Assembly (NCBI GenBank): GCA_028291545.1
Contig: JAQGHR010000086.1
Location: 1 to 64,000, forward strand
Source: Planctomycetota bacterium
Lineage (GTDB): Bacteria > Planctomycetota > Planctomycetia > Isosphaerales > Isosphaeraceae
DNA length: 64,000 nucleotides
Direction of reading: 5' to 3'
Shown: piece after piece, positions 26,896-35,084 of the stretch
How positions within the stretch are numbered: the first letter of the stretch is position 1
Layout: the number at the start of each line of letters is the position of its first letter
Notes under the pieces: generated by a model
Told to the model about the DNA's origin: nothing
Databases searched by the model: none
The model's input: the letters and a program-made list of their open reading frames with translations, nothing else
Program-made: the position numbers and the translations under genes

Positions 26896-29043
26896 TCAGC
26901 GGCGTTCGAGCTTCCCGTCGTCGGAGAGCTGCTGATAAAGTGGCAAGTGTCGATAGTAGACTTCGAGAATCAGCAGGGAGAGTGTGGTCTCGTAGATACG
27001 ACCGCCCTGCTCTCCCCACATGTCTTGGGTGGGCTGGAGGGGATGCCAGCTCCCGGCGGCGGGGCCGTCTTTCACCTGGGACTCGACGAGCATCTCACGT
27101 AATCTGCCGTTCCAGGCGGCCCAGTCCTCGCCTTGAAGATGGAACATGACCTGGGTGGCGTAATACCAATAGTAGGAATGGCGGGCCTCCCATTGGGGCA
27201 GGTTGGTGCGAAGGTAGCGTCCGCCGGCCGACATCGATTCGGTCGAACGGGCCGCGCCGAGGTACTGGCGGCACAGGAGGGCCTCGGCCGTCATGGAGGA
27301 ACGAACCTCGCGGCCGGGCTGGTAGGCGTAGAGGTGCCGCTGAGGACCGGAGGCGACCGAGTCCAGCCATCGGTTCGCGAGGCGATAGCTCTCGGCCGGA
27401 ACGGCAAGCCCGGCCATCTCGGCACTCTTGAGCGCCATGACCTGCCAGCCGAACACGGAGGTATCACCTCCACTTCGCGGCTGATACCGCCAACCCCCGG
27501 TGTTGGGGTCCTGGGCCTGAATAATGAACCGGACGGCCCGCGTGGCGGGCTCGCGCAGGGTGGGATCACCACCTAGCCCGAAGGCCTCGCAAAGCGCAAT
27601 CGAGGCCAGGGCATGCCCGTACATTTGCGAGCCACCTGGCTCGGCCAGGCTCCCGTCAGGGCGCTGCCGGGCGACGAGCCACTCGACCCCGCGACGGGCA
27701 ACCGCGGAGTGGCTCCCGCCGGTCGGGGAATGGCCTGCGCCAAGGAACGCCATCAGGGCCAGGCCGGTGGCCGCGGCGTCGGAGCGGGCCGAACCGGGGG
27801 AGTCGCACTTGTGCCCCTGGCAGTGCAGATCCTCAAGGCTCCAGTTCCCCGCGGGCCCCTGGTGAGCGGCGAGCCAAGCCAGCCCGCGCTCCACACCCAT
27901 CTCCGACGCCTTCGTGCCTCCCATCGCCTCCACCAGGTCTTTGCGGACCTCGGGCGAGCGCAGGGAGAAGCTCGCCATCAGGTCCGGCGGCTCGCTCGCT
28001 CTGGCAGGTGTCAGGCTTGATGCGGGCAGGCGCATCGCGGGTAGTGGAGGTGGCGTCCGTTCCAGCTTCGTGAGGAGTTCTCGACGAGGCAGTACCGGTG
28101 CGACGAGCGGCGGATCAAGCCGTGCCGACATCCTCATCGGCTCGGCTTCCTTCGCAGGCATTTTCGGCAAGGAAGTCAGGGCGCTGTCCACGGAAGGCGT
28201 CATCGGATCGCTTGCCGCAGAAGCCGTCAGACGCCTTGCGTCCGGAGAGTCCAGCGTCGCGGGATCGACCTCGGAAGGATTGCGTGGGACCCTCTTCACC
28301 AGCGGTGTCGGCGGTGTTAACTCCCCGGGAGGGGTCGATTCCATCGCGGCGGGGGCCGGCGCGGGGAACCTGGGCTCGATGGTCGGGGGAGTCACCGGGC
28401 CGGGACTTGCAGGACGAAAACGCGAGTCATGCCGACCAATGGAGATGGCGGGCGCCTCGGGAATGACCTCGGGAGTGGGATCGTGCCGATTGAGACGGGA
28501 CGGTTCAGGCCTGGGTAGCTCAGGCTCGACGATGGCGGCACGTGGGAGCCTGGCGGAGGGCTCGACGGCCGTCTCCTGTGAAGGAGGAGGCACGAACAGG
28601 ACGCGGTTAGAGGGAAGTGTTCGGGCCATCGAGTCAGGGATCGTTGTGGCGATACCGTTGAGTGCGGGGTCGAAAAGACGCTGCTGTCCCGCGGTAACCC
28701 GGGCCTCGGCAAGCTCGATCACCGGGTCGGCCGGAGGCGGGCCTTCAGGAAGCTTTTCCCAGGACGGCCCGGAGCCACCACGGCCGGAAGGGAATATGGA
28801 AAACGTCTTGAGAATCGCCGCTTCAATAAACTCCTTGTTCGCCTCGACGACGGGGATTGTGATCAAGATCAGGTCGAATACGAACAGCAGACCGACATGT
28901 ACGAGGACGCTGACGATCAAGAACCGGGTGCGCGCTGAGAAAACATCTCTTAACGACCGTGAACGGAGGACGCGTGAGAGGCCGTAGATCGCAACGATCA
29001 GAGGGACGAGCAAGAGAACCTGCCACCCGAACCGGTTGGTCAT
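26896..29043 (-). CDS. TonB-like membrane anchor fused to squalene-cyclase/prenyltransferase-type repeat domain
   Basis: A 715-residue protein. Two N-terminal membrane helices lie at about 7-24 and 41-64. The second reads VSVLVHVGLLFVF and holds S45-x3-H49, the Ser/His spacing of the TonB transmembrane helix. Residues about 85-380 are a proline-rich, low-complexity linker, as in the periplasm-spanning TonB spacer. Residues about 385-715 form an alpha/alpha-toroid prenyltransferase/squalene-oxidase repeat domain (GLAWLAAHQGPAGNWSLED, GVEWLVARQRPDGS, AVRFIIQAQDPNTGGWRY). The terpene-cyclase DxDD acid is not apparent, so it may bind rather than cyclise. The start lies three bases after exbD, with its ribosome-binding site inside exbD. 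A role as ExbBD-energised transducer is inference. Confidence 0.88.
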   Translation of the reverse strand: MTNRFGWQVLLLVPLIVAIYGLSRVLRSRSLRDVFSARTRFLIVSVLVHVGLLFVFDLILITIPVVEANKEFIEAAILKTFSIFPSGRGGSGPSWEKLPEGPPPADPVIELAEARVTAGQQRLFDPALNGIATTIPDSMARTLPSNRVLFVPPPSQETAVEPSARLPRAAIVEPELPRPEPSRLNRHDPTPEVIPEAPAISIGRHDSRFRPASPGPVTPPTIEPRFPAPAPAAMESTPPGELTPPTPLVKRVPRNPSEVDPATLDSPDARRLTASAASDPMTPSVDSALTSLPKMPAKEAEPMRMSARLDPPLVAPVLPRRELLTKLERTPPPLPAMRLPASSLTPARASEPPDLMASFSLRSPEVRKDLVEAMGGTKASEMGVERGLAWLAAHQGPAGNWSLEDLHCQGHKCDSPGSARSDAAATGLALMAFLGAGHSPTGGSHSAVARRGVEWLVARQRPDGSLAEPGGSQMYGHALASIALCEAFGLGGDPTLREPATRAVRFIIQAQDPNTGGWRYQPRSGGDTSVFGWQVMALKSAEMAGLAVPAESYRLANRWLDSVASGPQRHLYAYQPGREVRSSMTAEALLCRQYLGAARSTESMSAGGRYLRTNLPQWEARHSYYWYYATQVMFHLQGEDWAAWNGRLREMLVESQVKDGPAAGSWHPLQPTQDMWGEQGGRIYETTLSLLILEVYYRHLPLYQQLSDDGKLERR

Positions 29044-29046
29044 CGG

Positions 29047-29475
29047 TCAGTCCTCCTGGACGACGGCAACGCGGTAGTCCTTGATCTTCGCGGCATTGCA
29101 CAGGCCCATGACACGGGCGACGGCGCTCCATCCGGATCGACCGTCGCCCCGGATCAGGACGGTCTGGAGGCCGGGATTGTCGGCCCCGGCCTGACGAAGC
29201 TGCGCGGCGAGGCCTGCCTCGTCCAGTTGCAATTGTCGGACGAAGTAGCGTCCGTCCTTGTCCACGTTGACCACCAGCTCCTTCGGCGGCATGGTCATCG
29301 GCGCCGCGGCGGTGGCCTCGGGCAAGACCGCGTCGAGCTGCCGCTCTTCCTGGCCGAACCGCGCCATGGCCATGAAAAAGATGAGCAGGTTGAAGATGAT
29401 ATCCACGAAATTGACCGCGTTAATGGGAACGGCGTTGATCTCGTCGATCCCTTCGCCGAGCGATGGCATGCGCAT
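29047..29475 (-). CDS. exbD: ExbD/TolR-type proton-channel subunit
   Basis: A 142-residue ExbD/TolR protein with one membrane helix (about 20-42, NFVDIIFNLLIFFMAMARF) carrying the essential acidic residue at D25, the same position as in E. coli ExbD. A periplasmic domain follows (ELVVNVDKDGRYFV ... VLIRGDGRSGWSAVARVM). With the adjacent ExbB-like protein it should form an inner-membrane proton-driven motor that energises a partner protein. It is 38 bases after exbB and three bases before the TonB-like gene; no classical TonB or TolA is in the window. Confidence 0.92.
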   Translation of the reverse strand: MRMPSLGEGIDEINAVPINAVNFVDIIFNLLIFFMAMARFGQEERQLDAVLPEATAAAPMTMPPKELVVNVDKDGRYFVRQLQLDEAGLAAQLRQAGADNPGLQTVLIRGDGRSGWSAVARVMGLCNAAKIKDYRVAVVQED

Positions 29476-29513
29476 GGCCGGTGAATCCTCAAGGGCGCGC
29501 CGGGGCGGTCGAA

Positions 29514-30377
29514 TCAGAGAAACCGCTTCGGGCGCGCCGGCGCGGGTGGTGCGGGCGAGTCGAGACTGGCAAGGGCCGGGACGAGCGGCGTGAGTTGATC
29601 GCCCATCTCACGCGATAGCTTGTCAAGTCGCCCCGTGAAGTAATAGGCGGCGATCAGCGCGGGGACGGCGACGAGCAGCCCGGCGGCGGTCGCGACCAGG
29701 GCCTCATAGATGCCGCTGGCAAGCAGCTCCGTGCGATCCTTCAGCCCCGGTTGGCTGGTGACGATGAATGAGTCGATCATGCCAAACACCGTCCCCACCA
29801 GCCCCAGAAGCGGCGCGACGCTGGCGATGGCCGTGAGAGGCCGGATCGCCGATCGCATGATCGTCAGCTCGCGAGCCGCCGCGTCCTCCATCACTTTCTC
29901 GACTTCCAGCAGCGGGTGGCCGACCCGCAATAAGGACGCCTTGACCACGTTGCACATCGGCGATGGATACTTCTTGCAGAGTTCTTCCAGCGATTTCGGC
30001 GTGAGTTGGCGGGTATCCTTCAGCTTATTCAACTCATCGAGGAAGGCTTGCGGGATGACCTTGGATCGCCGCATGTTCGCCAGCCGTTCCAGCAAGAATG
30101 TGACCAGGAATACCGAGCAGACTCCGATCGGGACCATGATGAGCCCGCCCCGACGGACGAGGTCGCCGATCGACGGCCTTGCTCCGGCCGCCGGGAGAGC
30201 CGACCCCTTCTCCGCCGCCGGCTTGGCCGCTTCAGAGCGAGCCACGATCGGTGCGGAACCCGCCCAGAACGCGAATACGATCATCCAGGAGTATCGCCGG
30301 CCGAGTCGCCGATCATGACGTCCAAACGGAATCGTTCCATGTTCCGACGGCAACTGCTCAACGAGGGTCGATTCCAT
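29514..30377 (-). CDS. exbB: MotA/TolQ/ExbB family proton-channel protein
   Basis: A 287-residue protein with a probable signal-like or membrane helix near 28-45, then a TolQ/ExbB core. A helix at about 75-95 (GGLIMVPIGVCSVFLVTFLLERL), a long cytoplasmic loop and two further helices contain APLLGLVGTVFGMIDSF and ALVATAAGLLVAVPALIAAYYF, the conserved pore segments. Partner of ExbD in the proton-driven stator complex. The ATG at 30377 has AGAGG seven bases upstream. It begins 13 bases after the TPR gene stop. Confidence 0.92.
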   Translation of the reverse strand: MESTLVEQLPSEHGTIPFGRHDRRLGRRYSWMIVFAFWAGSAPIVARSEAAKPAAEKGSALPAAGARPSIGDLVRRGGLIMVPIGVCSVFLVTFLLERLANMRRSKVIPQAFLDELNKLKDTRQLTPKSLEELCKKYPSPMCNVVKASLLRVGHPLLEVEKVMEDAAARELTIMRSAIRPLTAIASVAPLLGLVGTVFGMIDSFIVTSQPGLKDRTELLASGIYEALVATAAGLLVAVPALIAAYYFTGRLDKLSREMGDQLTPLVPALASLDSPAPPAPARPKRFL

Positions 30378-30390
30378 CGCATGACCTCTG

Positions 30391-33300
30391 CTAAGGAGTA
30401 ACATCTTTGAGATCCCTTAACCGCTCCCCGGCGACCTTGGCCTTGGGATGGTTGGGGAACTTCTCGGCGAGGATCTGGTACGATTGACGCGCCTGGTCGA
30501 GCTTCTCGAGGATCTCGAAGCAGCGGGCCGCCTCGAAATGGGCGTTGCCGACCCACTCCTCGTAAGGATATCCGTATGCCGCCTTGAGGAACTCGGCGGC
30601 CGCCTCCTCGTGCTTCTTCTGGGCGAAGAGGCATTCTCCGATCATGAACTGAGCCTTGGCAGCCGTCTCGGTGTCGGTCTCCTTCACGACCTGTTCGTAG
30701 GCCGCGAGGGCCGGTGCAAGCTGATCCTGATTCTGCAAGGCAAGCCCCAGGCCATAGCGAGCATCGGCGCGACGGTCGAACTTTGGGAAGGACGAGAGCA
30801 GTTCTTCATAGTGGCCGGCGCTGGCGGACCAGTTCTTGAGCAACCCGGCGCACTGCCCGGCCCGATAGAGTGCGCGGGCATGGTAGGACGGCGGCTTGGC
30901 GCGGGCGATCTTGAGGTAGCGATCGTAGGCGGCCGCGTGCTTGCCCTGTTTGAACTCGGACTCTGCCGCCAGGAAAAGGCCGTCCTGAACGAGGGCGCCG
31001 GCCGGAACTTCCGTGACCTGGCGGTCGAATGCCGCGGCGGCGGCCGAGAAGTCCTCGCGCTTGAATGCACACCAGGCGAGCTTGTGCAGGGCCCTCTCCT
31101 TGAGCGCCGAGGCCGGCGACTTGGTGAGTGCCTCGTTGTAGGCACGGGCCGCATCATCATATTGGCTTGAGCCATAGTGGAACTCACCGACGCGGAACAA
31201 GCCCTCGGCGGCGAGCGGGCTGGCCGGCGATGCGGCGGCGAGCTGTCGGAATGCTTCGGCGGCCTCCTTGTCGCGTTTCAGTTCGGTGAGCGTGAAGGCG
31301 AGCTCGTAGCGGATCTGATCGATCTGCCTGGAGTTGGGTTGCTCCTTCGCGAGGGCCGCCAGAGTATCGTGTGCCGCCTGGTGCTGGCCAATGGAGGACT
31401 GGCAAAGGCCGAGGACCAGGCGTGCGTCGAGCGCCTCATCTCCAGTGGGTTTCGAAGCCAGGAACGTCTTTACGTCCTCGATCGCCTGAGCGTCCTGCTT
31501 CAACTTCCGCCGGGCCAGAGCACGTGCGTAGAGGGCATGAGGAAGGACGTCGCTCTTGGGGTATTTCTGCACGAGCGCGGTCAATGCCTCCACCGCGCCA
31601 TTCCAGTCTGACTTGCGGTAGAGAATGCGGCCGATCCCGAATCGCGCGAGTGAGGCGGTCGTTTCCTCACTCGCCACGCTTGCGGCCTCGCGATAATGTG
31701 CGAGTGCCTGGTCGAGCTTGTCCTGCGCGGCTTCGCACTCGGCGAGTAAATAGAGTGCGCTCGCCGCGACCGGGCTCTTCGGGAACGAGCCGACCAGCTT
31801 CGTCAAGATCGTGACGGCTTCGCCCATCTCGTTGCGGGCGCGATGGCAATGTGCAAGCGCGAGCAGCGTTTCATCGGCCTGCGTCCAATCTGGCTTGGCA
31901 GAGAGAGCGGCGTTCATCGCTGCGATTGCCGGTTCGTGCTGCCCCTGATCGGCGCGGGCGCGGCCGATGAGGTAGTAAGCGTTGGCGAGCCATTCCTTAT
32001 TCTTGAAGCTCGACAGCTCCGGCGAGAGCGAGCCGATCACATCGTCGTACTTCTTCTGCATCGAAAGTGCGAGGCCACGGCGGACCTTGGCCTCCTCGGC
32101 GTGCGGCGATTGTGGCCACTGTCGGAGGAACTCCTGGTACAGCGTCGCTGCCTCCGGCCATCGGCGTGCGCGGAGTTCGGCCTCAGCGGCGACGAACCGC
32201 ACTTCGGGGAGCAGCGAGTGTGAAGGGAATGCCGTCGCGAAGCTCGCCGCGTGAGCCTTGGCCACGTCAAACTGATCAATGCTTAGCGCCGTGAAGGAGG
32301 CGAGGTAGAGCGCCTGAGCCGCCTGAGGATCGCCGGGGTGCTTCCTGGCGAACTCCGCGTAAGATGCCACGGCTTCGGCGCGACGTGGCGGGATCTCGGC
32401 CAGCGCGTCGGCCCGGCCGAACTCCAGCAGCGCCCGTGCCGGACTATCGGGATAGGCCGCGAGCGCCGCTTCCAACGTGCCGAGGGCCTGATTCGCATTC
32501 TTCTCCTTGAGAAACGCCCGACCCGTCCAGTATGCGGCCTCGGCACCTTCCGGCAGCTTCTCCCGGATGACCGGCGCGAGGGCGTCCCTTGCGGGACCGG
32601 GTTTGTCCGCCTGAAACAGGCTTTTCCCGGCCGCGAGCCTCGCCGCGCCCACGAGCTTGCTCTTTGGGAACTTCTGCGGCAGCGATTGATCCAACGCGGC
32701 AGCCTCGACGAACTGCCCGCGACCATACAGGCACGCGGCCTGACGTAACAGCGCGAAATCCGAATACGCGAATCCCGTCGCGGTGGCCGCCAGACTGAAA
32801 AGGGCTTCGGCCTCGGCGTACTTCTTCTGGACGAACAGAGCCTCCGCCTGTCGAACGCGGCACTCGTCGGCCAGGGTGTGCTTTGGAAACTTCTGGAGGA
32901 AGCCCGCGAAAGTTGCCCCGGCCTGTTCCGGCTGCTTCATCTCATCCTGGGTCAAACCTAGCGCATAAGTCGCGTCCGGGACGAGGTCGCTCTGTGGGTA
33001 CGCCTGGATCAGCTTCGCGTACGTAGCCGCCGCATCGGCGGACTTACCGGCCAGCGCGAGTGCCTCCGCCTGGTACAACACGGCACGCGGGGCCTGGAGA
33101 CCCTGAGGTGACTTCTTGAGAATCGCGGCGAAGGTCTGGGTCGCTGCGTCGAAGTCGGCGGCCTGTTTGGTCTGACCCGCGCGGCGAAGCTGGGCGACCC
33201 CGAGGTTCAACGTCACGGTATCAATCTGCCCGTACTGAGGATAAGCGGCAATCACCCCCTTCAATTCCGCAATGGCCGCGTCAAATTGGCCGTCCTGGAG

Positions 33301-33582
33301 CAGGCAAACGCCCAGGTTATGGCGAGCCCGGTCCAGTCGGGGATCTTTCGGAAACTCGGTGACGAACTTGCGCCACTCCTCGATTGCGAGCTTCGGGAGT
33401 TTCCTCGACTGGAATCCCACCGCGACGGCGAACCGTCGTGTGGCCGCGGACGCCTCTTTCGGATCCTCCGCCGTGCCCCGTGCCGCCATGGCGGCGACCA
33501 GCAAAATGGCCAGCGCCAGCGCGGCTCCGAGCCCGCAGCGTCGTGCATCGGTTCCCGACACCGGGTTTGCAGGTCCCATCAT
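30391..33582 (-). CDS. Large exported tetratricopeptide-repeat protein
   Basis: A 1063-residue protein with an N-terminal signal or anchor helix (about 16-36, ALALAILLVAAMAARG) and about 25 TPR-like helix pairs from residue 45 to the end. Recurring phrases are A...Y..ll..yP.s......A.y..g. The pattern is like YbgF/BamD-type TPRs that sit beside Tol/TonB systems, but much longer. The two candidate ATGs are adjacent (33582, 33579), with GGAG upstream. It leads the exbB-exbD-TonB-like run with a 13-base gap, so a periplasmic scaffold for that complex is plausible (inference). Confidence 0.9.
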   Translation of the reverse strand: MMGPANPVSGTDARRCGLGAALALAILLVAAMAARGTAEDPKEASAATRRFAVAVGFQSRKLPKLAIEEWRKFVTEFPKDPRLDRARHNLGVCLLQDGQFDAAIAELKGVIAAYPQYGQIDTVTLNLGVAQLRRAGQTKQAADFDAATQTFAAILKKSPQGLQAPRAVLYQAEALALAGKSADAAATYAKLIQAYPQSDLVPDATYALGLTQDEMKQPEQAGATFAGFLQKFPKHTLADECRVRQAEALFVQKKYAEAEALFSLAATATGFAYSDFALLRQAACLYGRGQFVEAAALDQSLPQKFPKSKLVGAARLAAGKSLFQADKPGPARDALAPVIREKLPEGAEAAYWTGRAFLKEKNANQALGTLEAALAAYPDSPARALLEFGRADALAEIPPRRAEAVASYAEFARKHPGDPQAAQALYLASFTALSIDQFDVAKAHAASFATAFPSHSLLPEVRFVAAEAELRARRWPEAATLYQEFLRQWPQSPHAEEAKVRRGLALSMQKKYDDVIGSLSPELSSFKNKEWLANAYYLIGRARADQGQHEPAIAAMNAALSAKPDWTQADETLLALAHCHRARNEMGEAVTILTKLVGSFPKSPVAASALYLLAECEAAQDKLDQALAHYREAASVASEETTASLARFGIGRILYRKSDWNGAVEALTALVQKYPKSDVLPHALYARALARRKLKQDAQAIEDVKTFLASKPTGDEALDARLVLGLCQSSIGQHQAAHDTLAALAKEQPNSRQIDQIRYELAFTLTELKRDKEAAEAFRQLAAASPASPLAAEGLFRVGEFHYGSSQYDDAARAYNEALTKSPASALKERALHKLAWCAFKREDFSAAAAAFDRQVTEVPAGALVQDGLFLAAESEFKQGKHAAAYDRYLKIARAKPPSYHARALYRAGQCAGLLKNWSASAGHYEELLSSFPKFDRRADARYGLGLALQNQDQLAPALAAYEQVVKETDTETAAKAQFMIGECLFAQKKHEEAAAEFLKAAYGYPYEEWVGNAHFEAARCFEILEKLDQARQSYQILAEKFPNHPKAKVAGERLRDLKDVTP

Positions 33583-33649
33583 TTTTCTCCCGCAAGATCC
33601 AAGATGAGAACCGCAGCCGGTGCCCCGAAATGTGTTGCAGGGCGCACCA

Positions 33650-35080
33650 TCAAGCGAGCAGGCTCTTGACGACCGTCCCGTGAACGTCCGTCAAACGGAA
33701 GTCGCGGCCCTGATAGCGATAGGTCAGCCGCTCATGGTCGATCCCGAGGCAATGCAGCAGAGTGGCGTGCAGGTCGTGAATATGGACCGGATCGGAGACG
33801 ATATTGTAGCCGTAATCATCGGTCGAACCGTGGACAATCCCCGGCTTGACACCCCCGCCTGCCATCCACATGCAGAAGCATCGGCCGTGGTGGTCCCGGC
33901 CGTAATCATCCACTTTGCCGCCCTGGCCGTACACGGTTCGCCCGAATTCGCCGCCCCACACGACCAGGGTGTCTTCGAGCAGCCCGCGCCGCTTGAGGTC
34001 GGAGATGAGGGCCGCTTGCGGCTGGTCGATATCGTGGCACTGCTTGGGGATGTTCGTGGGTAGGTTGCCGTGGTTGTCCCATCCCCGGTGGTAAAGTTGC
34101 ACGAACCGCACGCCGCGCTCGACGAGCCGCCGCGCAAGCAGGCAGTTTGCGGCGAAAGTCCCCGGCGTGCGGGCGTCCGGCCCGTAGAGGTCGAACGTGG
34201 ACGCCGATTCCCGGGAGAGGTCGGTCAGCTCGGGGACGGAGGTTTGCATCCGGAAGGCCATCTCGTACTGGGCCGTGCGAGTCTCGATCTCGGGATCGCC
34301 GTCCTGCTCGAAACCCTGACGATTCAGCTTCGCCAGTCCGTCCAGCATCGATCGCCGGAGATCGCGGTCGATCCCCGGCGGGTCGGACAGGTGAAGCACG
34401 GCGTCGCGGCCGCTTCGGAGCTTGACGCCCTGATGGCTCGTCGGCAGGAATCCGCTTCCCCATAGGCGGTCCAACAGGCCCTGATTGGCATCCTTGCCCG
34501 TCCCGTGAGAGATCATCACCACGAACGCGGGCAGATCCTGGGACTCGCTCCCCAGGCCGTAACTCAGCCACGACCCCAGCGACGGCCGGCCGGGTTGCTG
34601 CGAGCCGGTCTGAATGAAGGTGATCGCCGGATCGTGATTGATGGCCTCGGTGTGCATCGAGCGGACGATGCAGAGCTCGTCGACGATCCTGGCCGTGTGC
34701 GGCAAGAGTTCACTGAGCCAGGCGCCCGACGAACCGTGCTGAGAAAACTTGAACTTCGGAGCGATGACCGGAAAGCTCTTCTGGCCAGAGGTCATCCCCG
34801 TGAGGCGCTGGCCATGGCGGATCGAGTCCGGCAGTTCGCTCCCATGCAACTTCGTCAGCTCGGGCTTGTAATCCATCAATTCCAGTTGCGACGGCCCGCC
34901 GGACTGAAACAGGTAGATCACGCGCTTCGCTTTGGGGGCGAAGTGAGGCAACTCCGCCGCCGAAGCGCGAGTCTCACCCTGTAGCAGCGAGGCCAGGGCC
35001 GCGGCGCCGAGGGCGCCCGAGCTGCCTCGGAAGAAGTGCCGTCGCGTGATCCGGGTTTGCAGTTCCGTCAGCGGGTGCAT
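33650..35080 (-). CDS. DUF1501 family protein (Tat-exported)
   Basis: A 476-residue DUF1501 protein. The N-terminus carries a Tat-type signal (TRRHFFRG at residues 12-19, then an Ala/Leu-rich helix). The body has the alkaline-phosphatase-like features of the family: [18 protein letters not shown], a [13 protein letters not shown] segment and, near the C-terminus, GGEFGRT with [12 protein letters not shown]1501 proteins are partners of DUF1549/DUF1553 cytochrome-like proteins in planctomycetes; their activity is not established. It starts four bases after the upstream DUF1549 gene. Confidence 0.93.
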   Translation of the reverse strand: MHPLTELQTRITRRHFFRGSSGALGAAALASLLQGETRASAAELPHFAPKAKRVIYLFQSGGPSQLELMDYKPELTKLHGSELPDSIRHGQRLTGMTSGQKSFPVIAPKFKFSQHGSSGAWLSELLPHTARIVDELCIVRSMHTEAINHDPAITFIQTGSQQPGRPSLGSWLSYGLGSESQDLPAFVVMISHGTGKDANQGLLDRLWGSGFLPTSHQGVKLRSGRDAVLHLSDPPGIDRDLRRSMLDGLAKLNRQGFEQDGDPEIETRTAQYEMAFRMQTSVPELTDLSRESASTFDLYGPDARTPGTFAANCLLARRLVERGVRFVQLYHRGWDNHGNLPTNIPKQCHDIDQPQAALISDLKRRGLLEDTLVVWGGEFGRTVYGQGGKVDDYGRDHHGRCFCMWMAGGGVKPGIVHGSTDDYGYNIVSDPVHIHDLHATLLHCLGIDHERLTYRYQGRDFRLTDVHGTVVKSLLA

Positions 35081-35084
35081 CGAT

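Noticed and set aside
27914-28987. Plus-strand open frame opposite the proline-rich linker
   Set aside because: Gly/Ser-rich mirror of the proline-rich coding strand; no recognisable domain.
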